Source of the DNA: Propionivibrio sp.
GTDB lineage: Bacteria > Pseudomonadota > Gammaproteobacteria > Burkholderiales > Rhodocyclaceae
Direction: 5' to 3'
Assembly (NCBI RefSeq): GCF_017995515.1
Contig: NZ_JAGOIT010000031.1
Span: 2,856 to 35,618, forward strand
DNA length: 32,763 bases
Numbering within the stretch: position 1 is the stretch's first letter; each line of letters begins with the position of its first letter. The position numbers were made by a program, and so were the translations under genes. Below are positions 20,685 through 29,184 of the stretch, piece after piece. The notes beneath the pieces were generated by a model, which saw only the letters and a list, made by a program, of their open reading frames with translations, was not told where the DNA came from and made no database searches.

Positions 20685-22607
20685 ATGTCTCAACTTCCGC
20701 CACTCGACCCTGCGAACACACGAATCGTCGAGCGTCTCCATGCCACTATTGCTACGCTAATTCACGGCAATCAGATCGACCAGTCCGAGGTCAGGAATCT
20801 CGGCGCGCGAGCCTGTCCGTGCCACTTGAGTTACGAGGTGCGGTGGCGCTTTGTTCCAAACGCACACATCCAGCGGGTCATCGGCAATGGCGCGGTCAGC
20901 ACGCACTTCGGCGATAACCGTCACGGCTTCGATGCTGAGACCACACAACGTTGCGAGATGGGTCGTACACACCAACCCATACGCCAGCCATTCATCGATA
21001 AGTTACTGCGCCTGGGCGGCACATCCCTGGGGCTGTCCGGGCAACCTGAACCCATCTGGGACTTTGGTCAGCACTCGGTTCACGTAAATTGCCGCCGCTG
21101 CGGCGCGACCGGAAACATCACGTGCGGGAGCTGTCACGGATCCGGGCGTGAGACCTGCTTTCACTGCCACGGATCAGGATCAACAACCGAAACCCGCTGG
21201 GTGAGCGATCACAGAGGCCAGGGAAGAAGCGAGCACTATCAGCAGTCATGCTCATGGTGCGGCGCTAGCGGTCGCGTCACCTGCCGACGCTGCCAAGGCT
21301 CGGGCTCCGAAACGTGCCCTGATTGCCAAGGCCATGGTTTTTTCACTGACATCTGCCATGTCACCGTAGACGCCACGCCTTCGGTGACAGCCACTGCCGA
21401 ATCCAGCTTGTCACAAAATCGATTGCTTGAATTCCTGCTGCGCTTTCCCGTGTCGCAAGTGGTTCGCTATATCGACTTTGATTGCACGGGTCACCGTAAC
21501 GCAGGAAACGACGCCTGGTTGGTTGCCTACCAGGCCAGCACGACCACGGTCGAATTGGATGTTGGCTTGCGCGGCAAGCAGTACATGGCGGCAGCGATTG
21601 GCGAACATGCGCTCTCCTTTATCAAGCCCCCCATTTTTGATGACGTGTTCATTGAAGAACTGACCGACCTGAAAAAGATATGGTCTGGACGCAAGAAAGC
21701 GTTTAGCAACGACCGGGCCCAAAGATTTTTCGTCCGGTACTCAGGCCAGCCGGTGCTGGACAGAGCGATGAAAGCAGTTGCCAAGCTTAAGGGCAGAGAG
21801 CGTGCAGAACCCGGAAATGAAGTACTGGCTGCTTGTGATAGCTACATCTCCATCGACTCGGCCAAACTGCTGGGGCAATGCATGGCATCGTTGCTCGACA
21901 AAGTTTCGCCGCCCAATTCGCTATGGTCGTGGACTGGTGTGATGGCATTGCCGTTTTTACTGCTGTTTTTGGGCGCGCAAAACTGGTTGGAACGAAATGC
22001 GCCGGACGGGTATTTCGGCCTGACGATCGTGTGGCTGCTGACAGCACTGAGTGCCACCTTGCTAACGCTCACGGTGTCGCCACTCGCGGCAAGCCTCAGC
22101 GCCTTGGTTAGCGCCATTCGCCGCCGCGCGGTACCTGCCGAGTACCGACAGCACGGGCGCAACTGGCAACCGCTCAAGCGATTTGTTTGGTTCTCGATTG
22201 GAATTGCTTCTCTGGGCGCGAGCTTAGGTTGGTTGTCGCACCAGAACAAGTTACCCCGCTGGGACAACTTTCCGATGAACATGATCGAAGAAACCCTGAA
22301 TCTCAATCATTTCATACCCTATGCGCAAGCTGCAGCGGGACTAAAGAAAATAGGCTTCTTCGTCCCATCTCCGGCAAATACGCTGTTGATGCCGACGGTC
22401 GACCTCGTCGTGCTGGACATCCAGAACAACTTGAAGCGCTTGGGCTACAAAGTAACCGCGACAGGGCAAATTGACAACGCGACGCAGCAAGCGGTCGCCG
22501 CCTACGTGAAAAAACGCAAGCTCAACTCAGCGGAACCGCAAGCCATTCTAGCCTCGCTGTGCAAAGACCTGCGCGGCGCCTGCGCCAACATCTCGCAGAT
22601 CAAATGA
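20685..22607 (+). CDS. Membrane protein with DnaJ-type zinc-finger repeats and a peptidoglycan-binding-like C-terminus
   Basis: 640 residues, not a recognised named family. In order: an N-terminal region (1-130) with no clear fold but CPC at 44-46; six CxxCxGxG-like motifs at Cys136/139, 147/150, 158/161, 189/192, 200/203 and 211/214, arranged as two triplets with 11-residue periods; and a soluble middle domain (about 240-405). Three hydrophobic segments follow (about 412-432, 443-478, 499-517). The C-terminal stretch about 572-613 (LDIQNNLKRLGYKVTATGQI, then TQQAVAAYVKKRKL) fits the PG_binding_1 repeat pattern. DnaJ itself has four such Cys motifs and a J domain; no J domain is present. Base composition is lower in GC than that of its neighbours and the gene lies between two copies of the uvrD 3' end, so it is probably acquired. 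A role in envelope protein folding or redox sensing would be speculation. Confidence 0.85.
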   Translation: MSQLPPLDPANTRIVERLHATIATLIHGNQIDQSEVRNLGARACPCHLSYEVRWRFVPNAHIQRVIGNGAVSTHFGDNRHGFDAETTQRCEMGRTHQPIRQPFIDKLLRLGGTSLGLSGQPEPIWDFGQHSVHVNCRRCGATGNITCGSCHGSGRETCFHCHGSGSTTETRWVSDHRGQGRSEHYQQSCSWCGASGRVTCRRCQGSGSETCPDCQGHGFFTDICHVTVDATPSVTATAESSLSQNRLLEFLLRFPVSQVVRYIDFDCTGHRNAGNDAWLVAYQASTTTVELDVGLRGKQYMAAAIGEHALSFIKPPIFDDVFIEELTDLKKIWSGRKKAFSNDRAQRFFVRYSGQPVLDRAMKAVAKLKGRERAEPGNEVLAACDSYISIDSAKLLGQCMASLLDKVSPPNSLWSWTGVMALPFLLLFLGAQNWLERNAPDGYFGLTIVWLLTALSATLLTLTVSPLAASLSALVSAIRRRAVPAEYRQHGRNWQPLKRFVWFSIGIASLGASLGWLSHQNKLPRWDNFPMNMIEETLNLNHFIPYAQAAAGLKKIGFFVPSPANTLLMPTVDLVVLDIQNNLKRLGYKVTATGQIDNATQQAVAAYVKKRKLNSAEPQAILASLCKDLRGACANISQIK

Positions 22608-23013
22608 AAGCCCATGCGATTTTGCGCTGAATAGCGCCGCTGTGCTGCCAATGGAGACGAGATCGTCGCAGCGGGCGGTTTGAAAGTTTTCGGATTCCCC
22701 ATTGCTAAAGTAGCATTTATGCGCGAGGCTGGCGAAGTCCTGCATTTTGTGCACTTCCACCGAAGTGTCGGTTTGGAGCATATCGCAAGGGTCGGACAAC
22801 TGAAGGCCGATCAGCATGGAAATCGGACTCGAACCGTTCAGGTCGGCAAGGATATCAACGGATTCCTCTCCGCATCGCTACGGAATGGAATCCCTATGTT
22901 TGCAGTGCTCAATCGATTATGAGCAGGACATGGATCGATTATTGCATGAATGCCCGGTGAAATTACGCAGGGCTCCGCGCGTTACATGAGGAAATGGATT
23001 ACGCCGTTGACGC
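22608..23013. other. Right flank of the inserted segment, mostly non-coding
   Basis: About 400 bases of lower GC between the zinc-finger gene and the uvrD stop codon. It contains one short plus-strand frame (22680-22922) and an overlapping minus-strand frame (22548-22817); neither is convincing. No integrase remnant, tRNA or terminator hairpin with a T-run was seen. Confidence 0.4.
22680..22922 (+). CDS. Small hypothetical protein, doubtful
   Basis: 80 codons from a TTG start at 22680; the first ATG is at 22719 and would leave 67 residues. The product (MKVFGFPIAKVAFMREAGEV and onward) has no recognised motif, signal or membrane segment. A GGGCGG precedes the TTG, which is a poor ribosome binding site. 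It may be a decayed gene of the inserted segment. Confidence 0.2.
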   Translation: MKVFGFPIAKVAFMREAGEVLHFVHFHRSVGLEHIARVGQLKADQHGNRTRTVQVGKDINGFLSASLRNGIPMFAVLNRL

Positions 23014-25218
23014 TCAGCAGTGCGTCAGTTTCGCGTATTCCAGCGCCAGCCATTTCATGCCGTGCGTCCCGAAATTAACCTCAACGCGCGCGTCGGCGCC
23101 CCGCCCTTCGGCCGAGACGATCACGCCGAGGCCGAACTTGGCGTGCTGCACGTTCTGACCGATGCGGAAGCCGCCGACCGTCGCCGGTTCGCTGGCTGAG
23201 AGTTTCGTCGCCGTGCCGCCGGACGAATAACCGGACGGCACCTTCGCCGCATACGACGGCACGTTGCCGACCTTGCGCAGCAGGTCCTCGGGTAACTCTT
23301 CGAGGAACATCGACGGCACGCAGTAGCGCGTCTGACCGTGCAGCATGCGCGTCTGCGCGTGCGTGAGATACAGGCGCTTGCGCGCGCGGGTGACGGCGAC
23401 GTACATCAGGCGCCGCTCTTCCTCGACGCCATCGCGTTCCTGCGTCGAATTGTCGTGCGGGAAGAGGCCGTGTTCGAGGCCGGTGATGAAGACGACGTCG
23501 AATTCCAGTCCCTTGGCGGCATGCACGGTCATCAGTTGCACCGCCTCCTGCCCTTCGCCGGCCTGATGCTCGCCGGCTTCGAGCGAAGCGTGTGCGAGGA
23601 AGGACGCGAGTGGATCGGCGTCGACCGGGTTGGCCAGCGTGTCGGACTCTTCCTGCACGAAGCTGGTCGCCGCGTTGATCAGTTCGTCGAGGTTCTCCAG
23701 CCGCTCGCCGCCTTCCTTCTCGCCGAGGTAATGCTGGCGCAGGCCGCTCTTCTCGATCAGGTGGTCGATCACTTCGGGCAAGGGCAAGCCCTGCGTCTCG
23801 TTGCGCATGGATTCGACCAGCCGGATGAAATTGCCGACCGACGCACCGGCCTTGCCCGACAGGCTGGCCGCCGCGTTATAGAGGCTCGAATTGGCACGGT
23901 GCGCGGCTTCCTGCAGCGCCTCGACGCTGCGGCTGCCGATGCCGCGCGTCGGGAAATTTACGACGCGTGCGAACGCCGTGTCGTCGTCCGGATTAGCGAT
24001 CAGGCGCAGGTAGGCGAGTGCGTGCTTCACTTCCTGGCGGTCGAAGAAGCGTGTTCCCCCGTAGATTCGGTATGAGACTTCGGACTTAATGAGCTGGTGC
24101 TCAAGCACGCGCGATTGAGCATTGGAGCGGTAGAGCAAAGCGATTTGCGTGCAGTGCATTCCTTCGCGCACCAGCTCGCGCACTTCGTCGACGATGAAGC
24201 GCGCTTCGTCGAGATCGGAAAAACCCTCGAAGACGCGGATCGGTTCGCCGGCACCGGCATCGGTCCACAGGTTCTTGCCGAGCCGACCGCGGTTGTTCTT
24301 GATCAGCGCGTTCGCCGCGTCGAGGATGTTGCCGTGCGAGCGGTAGTTCTGTTCGAGACGGATGACGTTGGCGACCTTGAATTCGCGTTCGAGGTCGCGC
24401 ATGTTGCCAACCTCGGCGCCGCGAAAGGCGTAGATCGACTGGTCGTCGTCGCCGACGGCGAACAGGCACGCGCCGTCCGGCTGCGCCCCCGAAGCGTCGT
24501 GGCCGGCGAGCAGCTTCAGCCACGCATACTGCAGTCGGTTGGTGTCCTGGAATTCGTCGACGAGGATGTGGCGGAAGCGCTCCTGGTAATGCCGGCGTAG
24601 CGGCTCGTTGCGGCAGAGCAGTTCGTAAGTGCGCAGCAGCAGCTCGGCGAAATCGACGACGCCCTCGCGCTGGCATTGCGCGTCGTACTCGGCGTAGAGA
24701 TCGACGCGGCGCTGCGTGTAGTCGTCGTAGACCTCGGCCTGCGCGGCGCGGATGCCCTGTTCCTTGTGCGCGTTGATGAAGTGGGCCAGCTCGCGCGGCG
24801 GGTACTTCTCGTCGTCGACGTTGAGGTTCTTCAGCAGACGCTTGATCGCCGACAGCTGGTCGGCCGAATCGAGGATCTGGAAGGTCGCCGGCAGCGCCGC
24901 CTCGCGGTGATGGGCGCGCAGCAGGCGGTTGCACAGCCCGTGAAACGTCCCGATCCACATGCCGCGCGCGGAGTGACCAAAATGCATCGGCAGCATCGCC
25001 GAGAGCCGCGCCAGCATCTCCTTCGCCGCCTTGTTGGTAAACGTCACGGCGAGAATCCCGTGCGGGCCGACCTGCCCGGTCGAGATCAGCCAGGCGATGC
25101 GCGTCGTCAATACGCGCGTCTTGCCGCTGCCGGCGCCGGCGAGGATCAGCGCGTGCTGCGGCGGCAGGGTGACGGCGGCGAGTTGTTCGGGATTGAGGTT
25201 GGCGAGCAGGTCGGACAT
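23014..25218 (-). CDS. uvrD: DNA helicase II (UvrD/Rep/PcrA family)
   Basis: 734 residues, the usual UvrD length. Superfamily 1A motifs are all present: the Q motif LNPEQLAAV; Walker A AGAGSGKTRVLTTR; Ia VTFTNKAAKEM; II VDEFQDTNRLQY; III FAVGDDDQSIYAFRGA; IV RLEQNYRS; V LMTVHAAKGLEFDVVFI; VI RRLMYVAVTRARKRL. The C-terminus has the UvrD tail (GFRIGQNVQHAKFGLGVIVSAEG, then VEVNFGTHGMKWLALEYAKL). It unwinds DNA 3'-5' in nucleotide excision and mismatch repair. A decayed copy of its last part lies 2.7 kb downstream at 20315-20443, so the present 3' end may have been brought in with the inserted segment. Confidence 0.97.
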   Translation of the reverse strand: MSDLLANLNPEQLAAVTLPPQHALILAGAGSGKTRVLTTRIAWLISTGQVGPHGILAVTFTNKAAKEMLARLSAMLPMHFGHSARGMWIGTFHGLCNRLLRAHHREAALPATFQILDSADQLSAIKRLLKNLNVDDEKYPPRELAHFINAHKEQGIRAAQAEVYDDYTQRRVDLYAEYDAQCQREGVVDFAELLLRTYELLCRNEPLRRHYQERFRHILVDEFQDTNRLQYAWLKLLAGHDASGAQPDGACLFAVGDDDQSIYAFRGAEVGNMRDLEREFKVANVIRLEQNYRSHGNILDAANALIKNNRGRLGKNLWTDAGAGEPIRVFEGFSDLDEARFIVDEVRELVREGMHCTQIALLYRSNAQSRVLEHQLIKSEVSYRIYGGTRFFDRQEVKHALAYLRLIANPDDDTAFARVVNFPTRGIGSRSVEALQEAAHRANSSLYNAAASLSGKAGASVGNFIRLVESMRNETQGLPLPEVIDHLIEKSGLRQHYLGEKEGGERLENLDELINAATSFVQEESDTLANPVDADPLASFLAHASLEAGEHQAGEGQEAVQLMTVHAAKGLEFDVVFITGLEHGLFPHDNSTQERDGVEEERRLMYVAVTRARKRLYLTHAQTRMLHGQTRYCVPSMFLEELPEDLLRKVGNVPSYAAKVPSGYSSGGTATKLSASEPATVGGFRIGQNVQHAKFGLGVIVSAEGRGADARVEVNFGTHGMKWLALEYAKLTHC

Positions 25219-25402
25219 TGCGGGAGGTTCCGTGAGAGCAGCCGGCGATTATACCGATGCGCCGGACACGCCTTCTCGATGCACGGCTGACGGATCTTGC
25301 GCATCGACTGGAGGTGTCGGGGGCGGATCGGCGCGATCAGTCCAAGACAATGAAATATAAGCAGAAATCACTGCGGTAGAACTCTGAATAATCGCTCAAA
25401 AA
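25219..25402. other. Divergent intergenic region uvrD/fba
   Basis: Holds the upstream regions of both genes; the fba promoter lies at its right end. No other gene was seen. Confidence 0.5.
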
Positions 25403-25432
25403 TTGACCGGACAAGGGGTTCCGCAGTACGAT
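25403..25432 (+). promoter_or_regulatory. Candidate fba promoter
   Basis: The -35 box is TTGACC (25403-25408) and the -10 box is TACGAT (25427-25432), with an 18-base spacer, about 37 bases before the fba ATG. Confidence 0.55.
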
Positions 25433-25468
25433 TGCTGCTTTCATCAACAGTGTATTGGAACCAAGACC

Positions 25469-26542
25469 ATGAACGCTCCGAAGTTCAAGCCGGGTGTTGT
25501 TGCCGGTGATGAGTTGAATGCCCTCTTCGCTTACGCCAAGGCCAACAAGTTTGCCCTGCCGGCGGTTAACGTCATCAACACCAGCACGGTCAACGTGATC
25601 CTGGAAACCGCCGCCGAAATCAAGTCGCCGGCGATCATCCAGTTCTCCAATGGCGGCGCCCAGTTCTACGCCGGCAAGGCGCTCAACAACGACGGCCAGC
25701 GTGCCGCGATCGCCGGTGCCGTTTCCGCCGCCCAGCACATCCACGCGCTGGCCGAAATGTACGGCGCGACCGTCGTCCTGCACACCGACCACGCCGCCAA
25801 GAAGCTGCTGCCGTGGATCGACGGCCTGCTCGATGCCGGCGAAAAGTTCTACGCCGCGCACGGCAAGCCCCTGTTCAGCTCGCACATGCTCGACCTCTCC
25901 GAAGAGTCGCTGGAAGAGAACATCGAAATCTGCGAGAAGTACCTCGCCCGCATGAGCAAGATCGGCATGACGCTCGAGCTCGAGCTCGGCGTCACCGGCG
26001 GTGAAGAAGACGGCGTCGACAACAGCGGCGTTGACAGCTCCAAGCTCTACACGCAGCCGGAAGACGTGGCCCTCGCCTACGAGCGCCTGTCGAAGATCAG
26101 CAAGAACTTCACGATCGCCGCTTCGTTCGGCAACGTGCACGGTGTCTACAAGCCGGGCAACGTCAAGCTGCAGCCGGTCATCCTGAAGAACTCGCAAGAA
26201 TTCATCGCCAAGAAGTTCGGCACCGAAGCGCAGCCGGTCAACTTCGTGTTCCACGGCGGTTCGGGTTCGACGATCGAAGAGATCCGCGAAGCGATCTCCT
26301 ACGGCGTGATCAAGATGAACATCGACACCGACACGCAATGGGCGTTCTGGGACGGCGTTCGTGGCTTCTACAAGAAGAACGAAGGCTACCTGCAAGGCCA
26401 GATCGGCAACCCGGAAGGCGACGACAAGCCGAACAAGAAGTACTATGACCCGCGCGCCTGGCTGCGCAAGGGCGAAGAGTCGTTCAAGGCCCGTCTGAAG
26501 CAAGCCTTCGAAGACCTGAACAACATCGGCACGCTGGCCTGA
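25469..26542 (+). CDS. fbaA: Fructose-bisphosphate aldolase, class II
   Basis: 357 residues from the ATG at 25469, matching the roughly 359-residue FbaA subtype. The longer upstream frame lies in the promoter. It begins MNAPKFKPGVVAGDELNALF. Metal and active-site segments are VVLHTDHAAKKLLPWIDGLL (Asp and His of the Zn site), LELELGVTGGEEDGVDNSG, ASFGNVHGVYKPGNVKL, NFVFHGGSGSTIEEI and VIKMNIDTDTQWAFWDGV. It cleaves fructose-1,6-bisphosphate to dihydroxyacetone phosphate and glyceraldehyde-3-phosphate. It ends in a strong terminator and has its own promoter, so it is probably monocistronic. Codon use is strongly biased to C-ending codons, as expected for a highly expressed gene. Confidence 0.98.
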   Translation: MNAPKFKPGVVAGDELNALFAYAKANKFALPAVNVINTSTVNVILETAAEIKSPAIIQFSNGGAQFYAGKALNNDGQRAAIAGAVSAAQHIHALAEMYGATVVLHTDHAAKKLLPWIDGLLDAGEKFYAAHGKPLFSSHMLDLSEESLEENIEICEKYLARMSKIGMTLELELGVTGGEEDGVDNSGVDSSKLYTQPEDVALAYERLSKISKNFTIAASFGNVHGVYKPGNVKLQPVILKNSQEFIAKKFGTEAQPVNFVFHGGSGSTIEEIREAISYGVIKMNIDTDTQWAFWDGVRGFYKKNEGYLQGQIGNPEGDDKPNKKYYDPRAWLRKGEESFKARLKQAFEDLNNIGTLA

Positions 26543-26564
26543 TCGGCATCCCGAGGTTCTGAAG

Positions 26565-26593
26565 AAGCCGGCTCGCTCTGAGCCGGCTTTTTT
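26565..26593 (+). terminator. Rho-independent terminator of fba
   Basis: AAGCCGGCTC (26565-26574) pairs perfectly with GAGCCGGCTT (26580-26589) around a GCTCT loop, followed by a run of T to 26593. Confidence 0.95.
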
Positions 26594-26613
26594 GTTTCCG
26601 CCTTCCTCATCGC

Positions 26614-27471
26614 ATGAACGTCACTCCCTTCCTCGCGCTCAACTGCCCGCTCGACGGTACGCCGCTGCGCCGCAGCGATGCGTCGTGGCGTTGTTCGGTC
26701 GGTCACTGCTTCGACGCCGCCGCGCAGGGCTATACAAATCTCCTTCCCGTGCAGAACAAGCGTTCGCGCGATCCGGGCGACAGCAAGGAGATGGTCGCCG
26801 CGCGCCGGCGCTTTCTCGAGAGCGGCGCGTATCAGCCGATCGCGGCGGCGGTCAGCCAGGCTGTTCTTGCCGACCTGCCGCCGGGCAGTCTTGCTTGCCT
26901 CGACGCCGGCTGCGGCGAAGGTTACTACCTGCGCCAGCTGGCCGACGCGGCCGAGCGCAGCAGCGAACAACAGACGCTGGCGCTGCTCGGGCTCGACATC
27001 TCGAAATGGGCCGTTATCTCGGCGGCCAAGCGTGACAAACGCTCCAACTGGATCGTCGGCAGCAACGCCAACCTGCCGGTGCCGACCGCCGCGCTCGATC
27101 GCGTGCTGTGCATGTTCGGCTTTCCCGTGTACGCCGAGTTCGCGCGCGTGCTCAAGACCGGCGGCTTGCTGCTGCAGGTCGATGCCGGCCCCGATCATCT
27201 GCGCGAACTGCGCGAGACCATCTACCCGACGCTGAAGGCGGAACGCACCACACCGACCGCCATCCCCGATGGTTTCACTCCCGACACAACTGAATCGATC
27301 CGCTACTCGCTCGACCTCGTCGGCCAGGCGCAGATCGCCGACCTGCTGGCGATGACGCCGCACCTCTACCGCGCGACCGCCGAAGGACGCGCCAAGGCCG
27401 CCGCGCTGACCGCACTCACGGTGACGGTCGACGTGCGCCTCAACTGCCTTCGCCGTAAAGCCGGCGGGTGA
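26614..27471 (+). CDS. rlmA: 23S rRNA (guanine-N1)-methyltransferase, RlmA family
   Basis: 285 residues. The N-terminal zinc-finger region is followed by the diagnostic block GYTNLLPVQNKRSRDPGDSKEM (40-60) and ARRRFLESGAYQPI, then a Rossmann SAM site CLDAGCGEGYYLRQLAD and LGLDISKWAVISAAKR. RlmA methylates N1 of G745 (E. coli numbering) in 23S rRNA; some relatives (TlrB) modify G748. In E. coli RlmA the zinc ligands are three Cys and one His. Here they would be Cys11, Asp14, Cys27 and His31, so the second Cys is replaced by Asp, with Cys32 as a possible substitute. It follows the fba terminator by 20 bases and is convergent with the next small gene. Confidence 0.93.
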   Translation: MNVTPFLALNCPLDGTPLRRSDASWRCSVGHCFDAAAQGYTNLLPVQNKRSRDPGDSKEMVAARRRFLESGAYQPIAAAVSQAVLADLPPGSLACLDAGCGEGYYLRQLADAAERSSEQQTLALLGLDISKWAVISAAKRDKRSNWIVGSNANLPVPTAALDRVLCMFGFPVYAEFARVLKTGGLLLQVDAGPDHLRELRETIYPTLKAERTTPTAIPDGFTPDTTESIRYSLDLVGQAQIADLLAMTPHLYRATAEGRAKAAALTALTVTVDVRLNCLRRKAGG

Positions 27472-27478
27472 TCGTCGC

Positions 27479-27841
27479 TTACTCCCCGGCCGGCAACAAG
27501 GCCAGCCACTCACTCTTCGTCAACCTGCCGACCAGTCCCTGCTGGTGACGCTTGCGCAACTTCGCCAGCCTCCGTTTTGCCTCGTTGCGCGTCGCGCAGG
27601 CATGGCGCGGATAGGCGTTGCACGCGGCCCAGCGACCACTGGCCAGGCGCAGCACGGCGACTGCGCGGCCGCCGTCGATCTGCGTTGCGACGCAATCACG
27701 CTCGTCATCCAGCCAGGACGCAGCGACAAGGTCCATCACCTCGTCGTGCGGTACGCAGAGGCTCAGCAGCGCGTCGATCGGCGAGTCGAATTCGGCGCAG
27801 ACGATCAGCGGGAGGAAACGGATGGAGTCGGCATCGGTCAT
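27479..27841 (-). CDS. Hypothetical protein, 120 residues
   Basis: From the ATG at 27839-27841, with AAGG 9 bases upstream. The frame continues upstream through ubiH as a non-coding shadow, so the start is placed here. The product is soluble with no signal or membrane segment. The N-terminal half is acidic (SIRFLPLIVCAEFDSPIDAL, HDEVMDLVAASWLDDERD), and the C-terminal half is basic and helical (ATRNEAKRRLAKLRKRHQQG), with four Cys scattered through it. No family was recognised. It is divergent from the ubiH-family gene and converges on rlmA, its stop lying 8 bases past that gene's stop. Confidence 0.6.
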   Translation of the reverse strand: MTDADSIRFLPLIVCAEFDSPIDALLSLCVPHDEVMDLVAASWLDDERDCVATQIDGGRAVAVLRLASGRWAACNAYPRHACATRNEAKRRLAKLRKRHQQGLVGRLTKSEWLALLPAGE

Positions 27842-27934
27842 GGGCCGACCTTCTATCACGCACGGCAAGTGCTTGTAAAACGTCCGGCGTGCGGTACACA
27901 ATCGCCTCTTTCCTGAAACGCGAACACATCCCCG

Positions 27935-29119
27935 ATGCAGTTTGACCTCGTAATCGTCGGCGGCGGCCTGGCCGGACTCTCGCTGGCCTGCGCCTTGCGC
28001 GACGCCCGCCTCAAGATCGCCCTCGTCGAAAACCACGCGCCGAAGCCGGCGACCGGCTGGGACGCGCGCGTCTACGCGATCAGCCCGGCGAACGCCGACT
28101 TCCTGCGCGAAATCGGCGCCTGGAAGCATATCGATGCAGAGCGGATCGCACCGATCCATGCCATGAAAGTGATGGGCGACGCCGGCGCGCGCCTCGATTT
28201 CTCTGCCTACGAATCGGGCGTCAGCGAGCTCGGCTGGATCCTCGAATCCTCGCTGATGGCCTGCGAACTGTGGGAGAACGTCAAGCGCCAGAGCAACCTC
28301 ACGCTGATCTGTCCGGCCACGCCGCAGGCACTCACCTTCACCCCGGACGTTGCCCGCCTGACGTTGAACGACGGCCAGATGCTCACCGCCAAACTCGTCG
28401 TCGGTGCCGACGGACGCGATTCCTGGGTACGCGAGGCGGCCGGCCTCAAGGCGGTCAACACGCCGTATGGGGAGATGGGCGTCGTCGCCAACTTCGAATG
28501 CGAAAAGCCGCACCGCGGCATCGCCCGCCAATGGTTCCGCGACGACGGCGTACTCGCCTGGCTGCCGCTCGCCGGCGACCAGCAAGGCGACGCCCGGACG
28601 CATCGCATCTCCATCGTCTGGTCGACGCCCGACGCGCACGCGAGCGAACTGCTGGCGCTCGAACCCGAGGCCTTCGCCGAGCGCGTTGCGGCAGCCGGCC
28701 ATTTTGAACTCGGACGGCTCGTACAGATCACCGCGCCCGCCGCCTTCCCGCTGCGCCTGATGCGCGTGCCGCACACCGTCGCGGCGCGCCTGGCGCTGGT
28801 CGGCGACGCGGCGCACGGCATCCATCCGCTGTCGGGGCACGGCATCAACCTCGGTTATCAGGACGCCAAGGCGCTCGCCGACCTCCTGCGCGCGACGCCG
28901 GAATGGCAGGACATCGGCAGCGAACGGTTGTTGCAGCGCTACCAGCGCGCACGGCGCGAGGAAACCGTCCTCATGCAGTACACAACTCATACACTGCGCC
29001 GTCTTTTTGATGAGAAACTCCCCGGCCTGAAGACGCTGCGCAATGTCGGGATGAACGTGACGAACGCCCTGCCGGTCCTGAAGAACCAACTGGTCCGTTA
29101 CGCACTCGGCGCATTCTGA
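27935..29119 (+). CDS. ubiH: UbiH/UbiF/VisC/COQ6-family FAD-dependent hydroxylase
   Basis: 394 residues. It has the FAD-binding Rossmann motif DLVIVGGGLAGLSLACAL (4-21), the middle family motif VVGADGRDSWVREAAG, and the second FAD motif LALVGDAAHGIHPLSGHGIN. These flavoproteins hydroxylate the ring of ubiquinone precursors with NAD(P)H and O2. Which position (C1, C5 or C6) is modified cannot be read from sequence, since bacteria use UbiH, UbiI, UbiF, UbiL and UbiM in varied sets. The usual GQGxN is GHGIN here. It is 65 bases upstream of dsbC. Confidence 0.9.
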   Translation: MQFDLVIVGGGLAGLSLACALRDARLKIALVENHAPKPATGWDARVYAISPANADFLREIGAWKHIDAERIAPIHAMKVMGDAGARLDFSAYESGVSELGWILESSLMACELWENVKRQSNLTLICPATPQALTFTPDVARLTLNDGQMLTAKLVVGADGRDSWVREAAGLKAVNTPYGEMGVVANFECEKPHRGIARQWFRDDGVLAWLPLAGDQQGDARTHRISIVWSTPDAHASELLALEPEAFAERVAAAGHFELGRLVQITAPAAFPLRLMRVPHTVAARLALVGDAAHGIHPLSGHGINLGYQDAKALADLLRATPEWQDIGSERLLQRYQRARREETVLMQYTTHTLRRLFDEKLPGLKTLRNVGMNVTNALPVLKNQLVRYALGAF

Positions 29120-29184
29120 CCTCGCCGCTAGAGCCCCTTTCTTACCCTTTACGTTTTCGTATTCAAAACGGAGAAACAACGGAG

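Noticed and set aside
22548-22817. Minus-strand frame of 89 codons at the end of the zinc-finger gene
   Set aside because: It overlaps the real gene's 3' end and shows no recognised motif.
20315-23067. The 30-base direct repeat as a simple phage or integrase attachment site
   Set aside because: Homology to uvrD extends to about 20443 in blocks beyond the 30 bases, and no integrase is present, so a displaced gene end explains it better than a short att core.
25337-26503. Minus-strand frame of 388 codons opposite fba
   Set aside because: Shadow of the aldolase gene caused by strong codon bias.
27479-29179. Minus-strand frame of 566 codons through ubiH
   Set aside because: Only the last 120 codons (27479-27841) look like protein and have a ribosome binding site; the rest lies opposite the clear UbiH-family gene.
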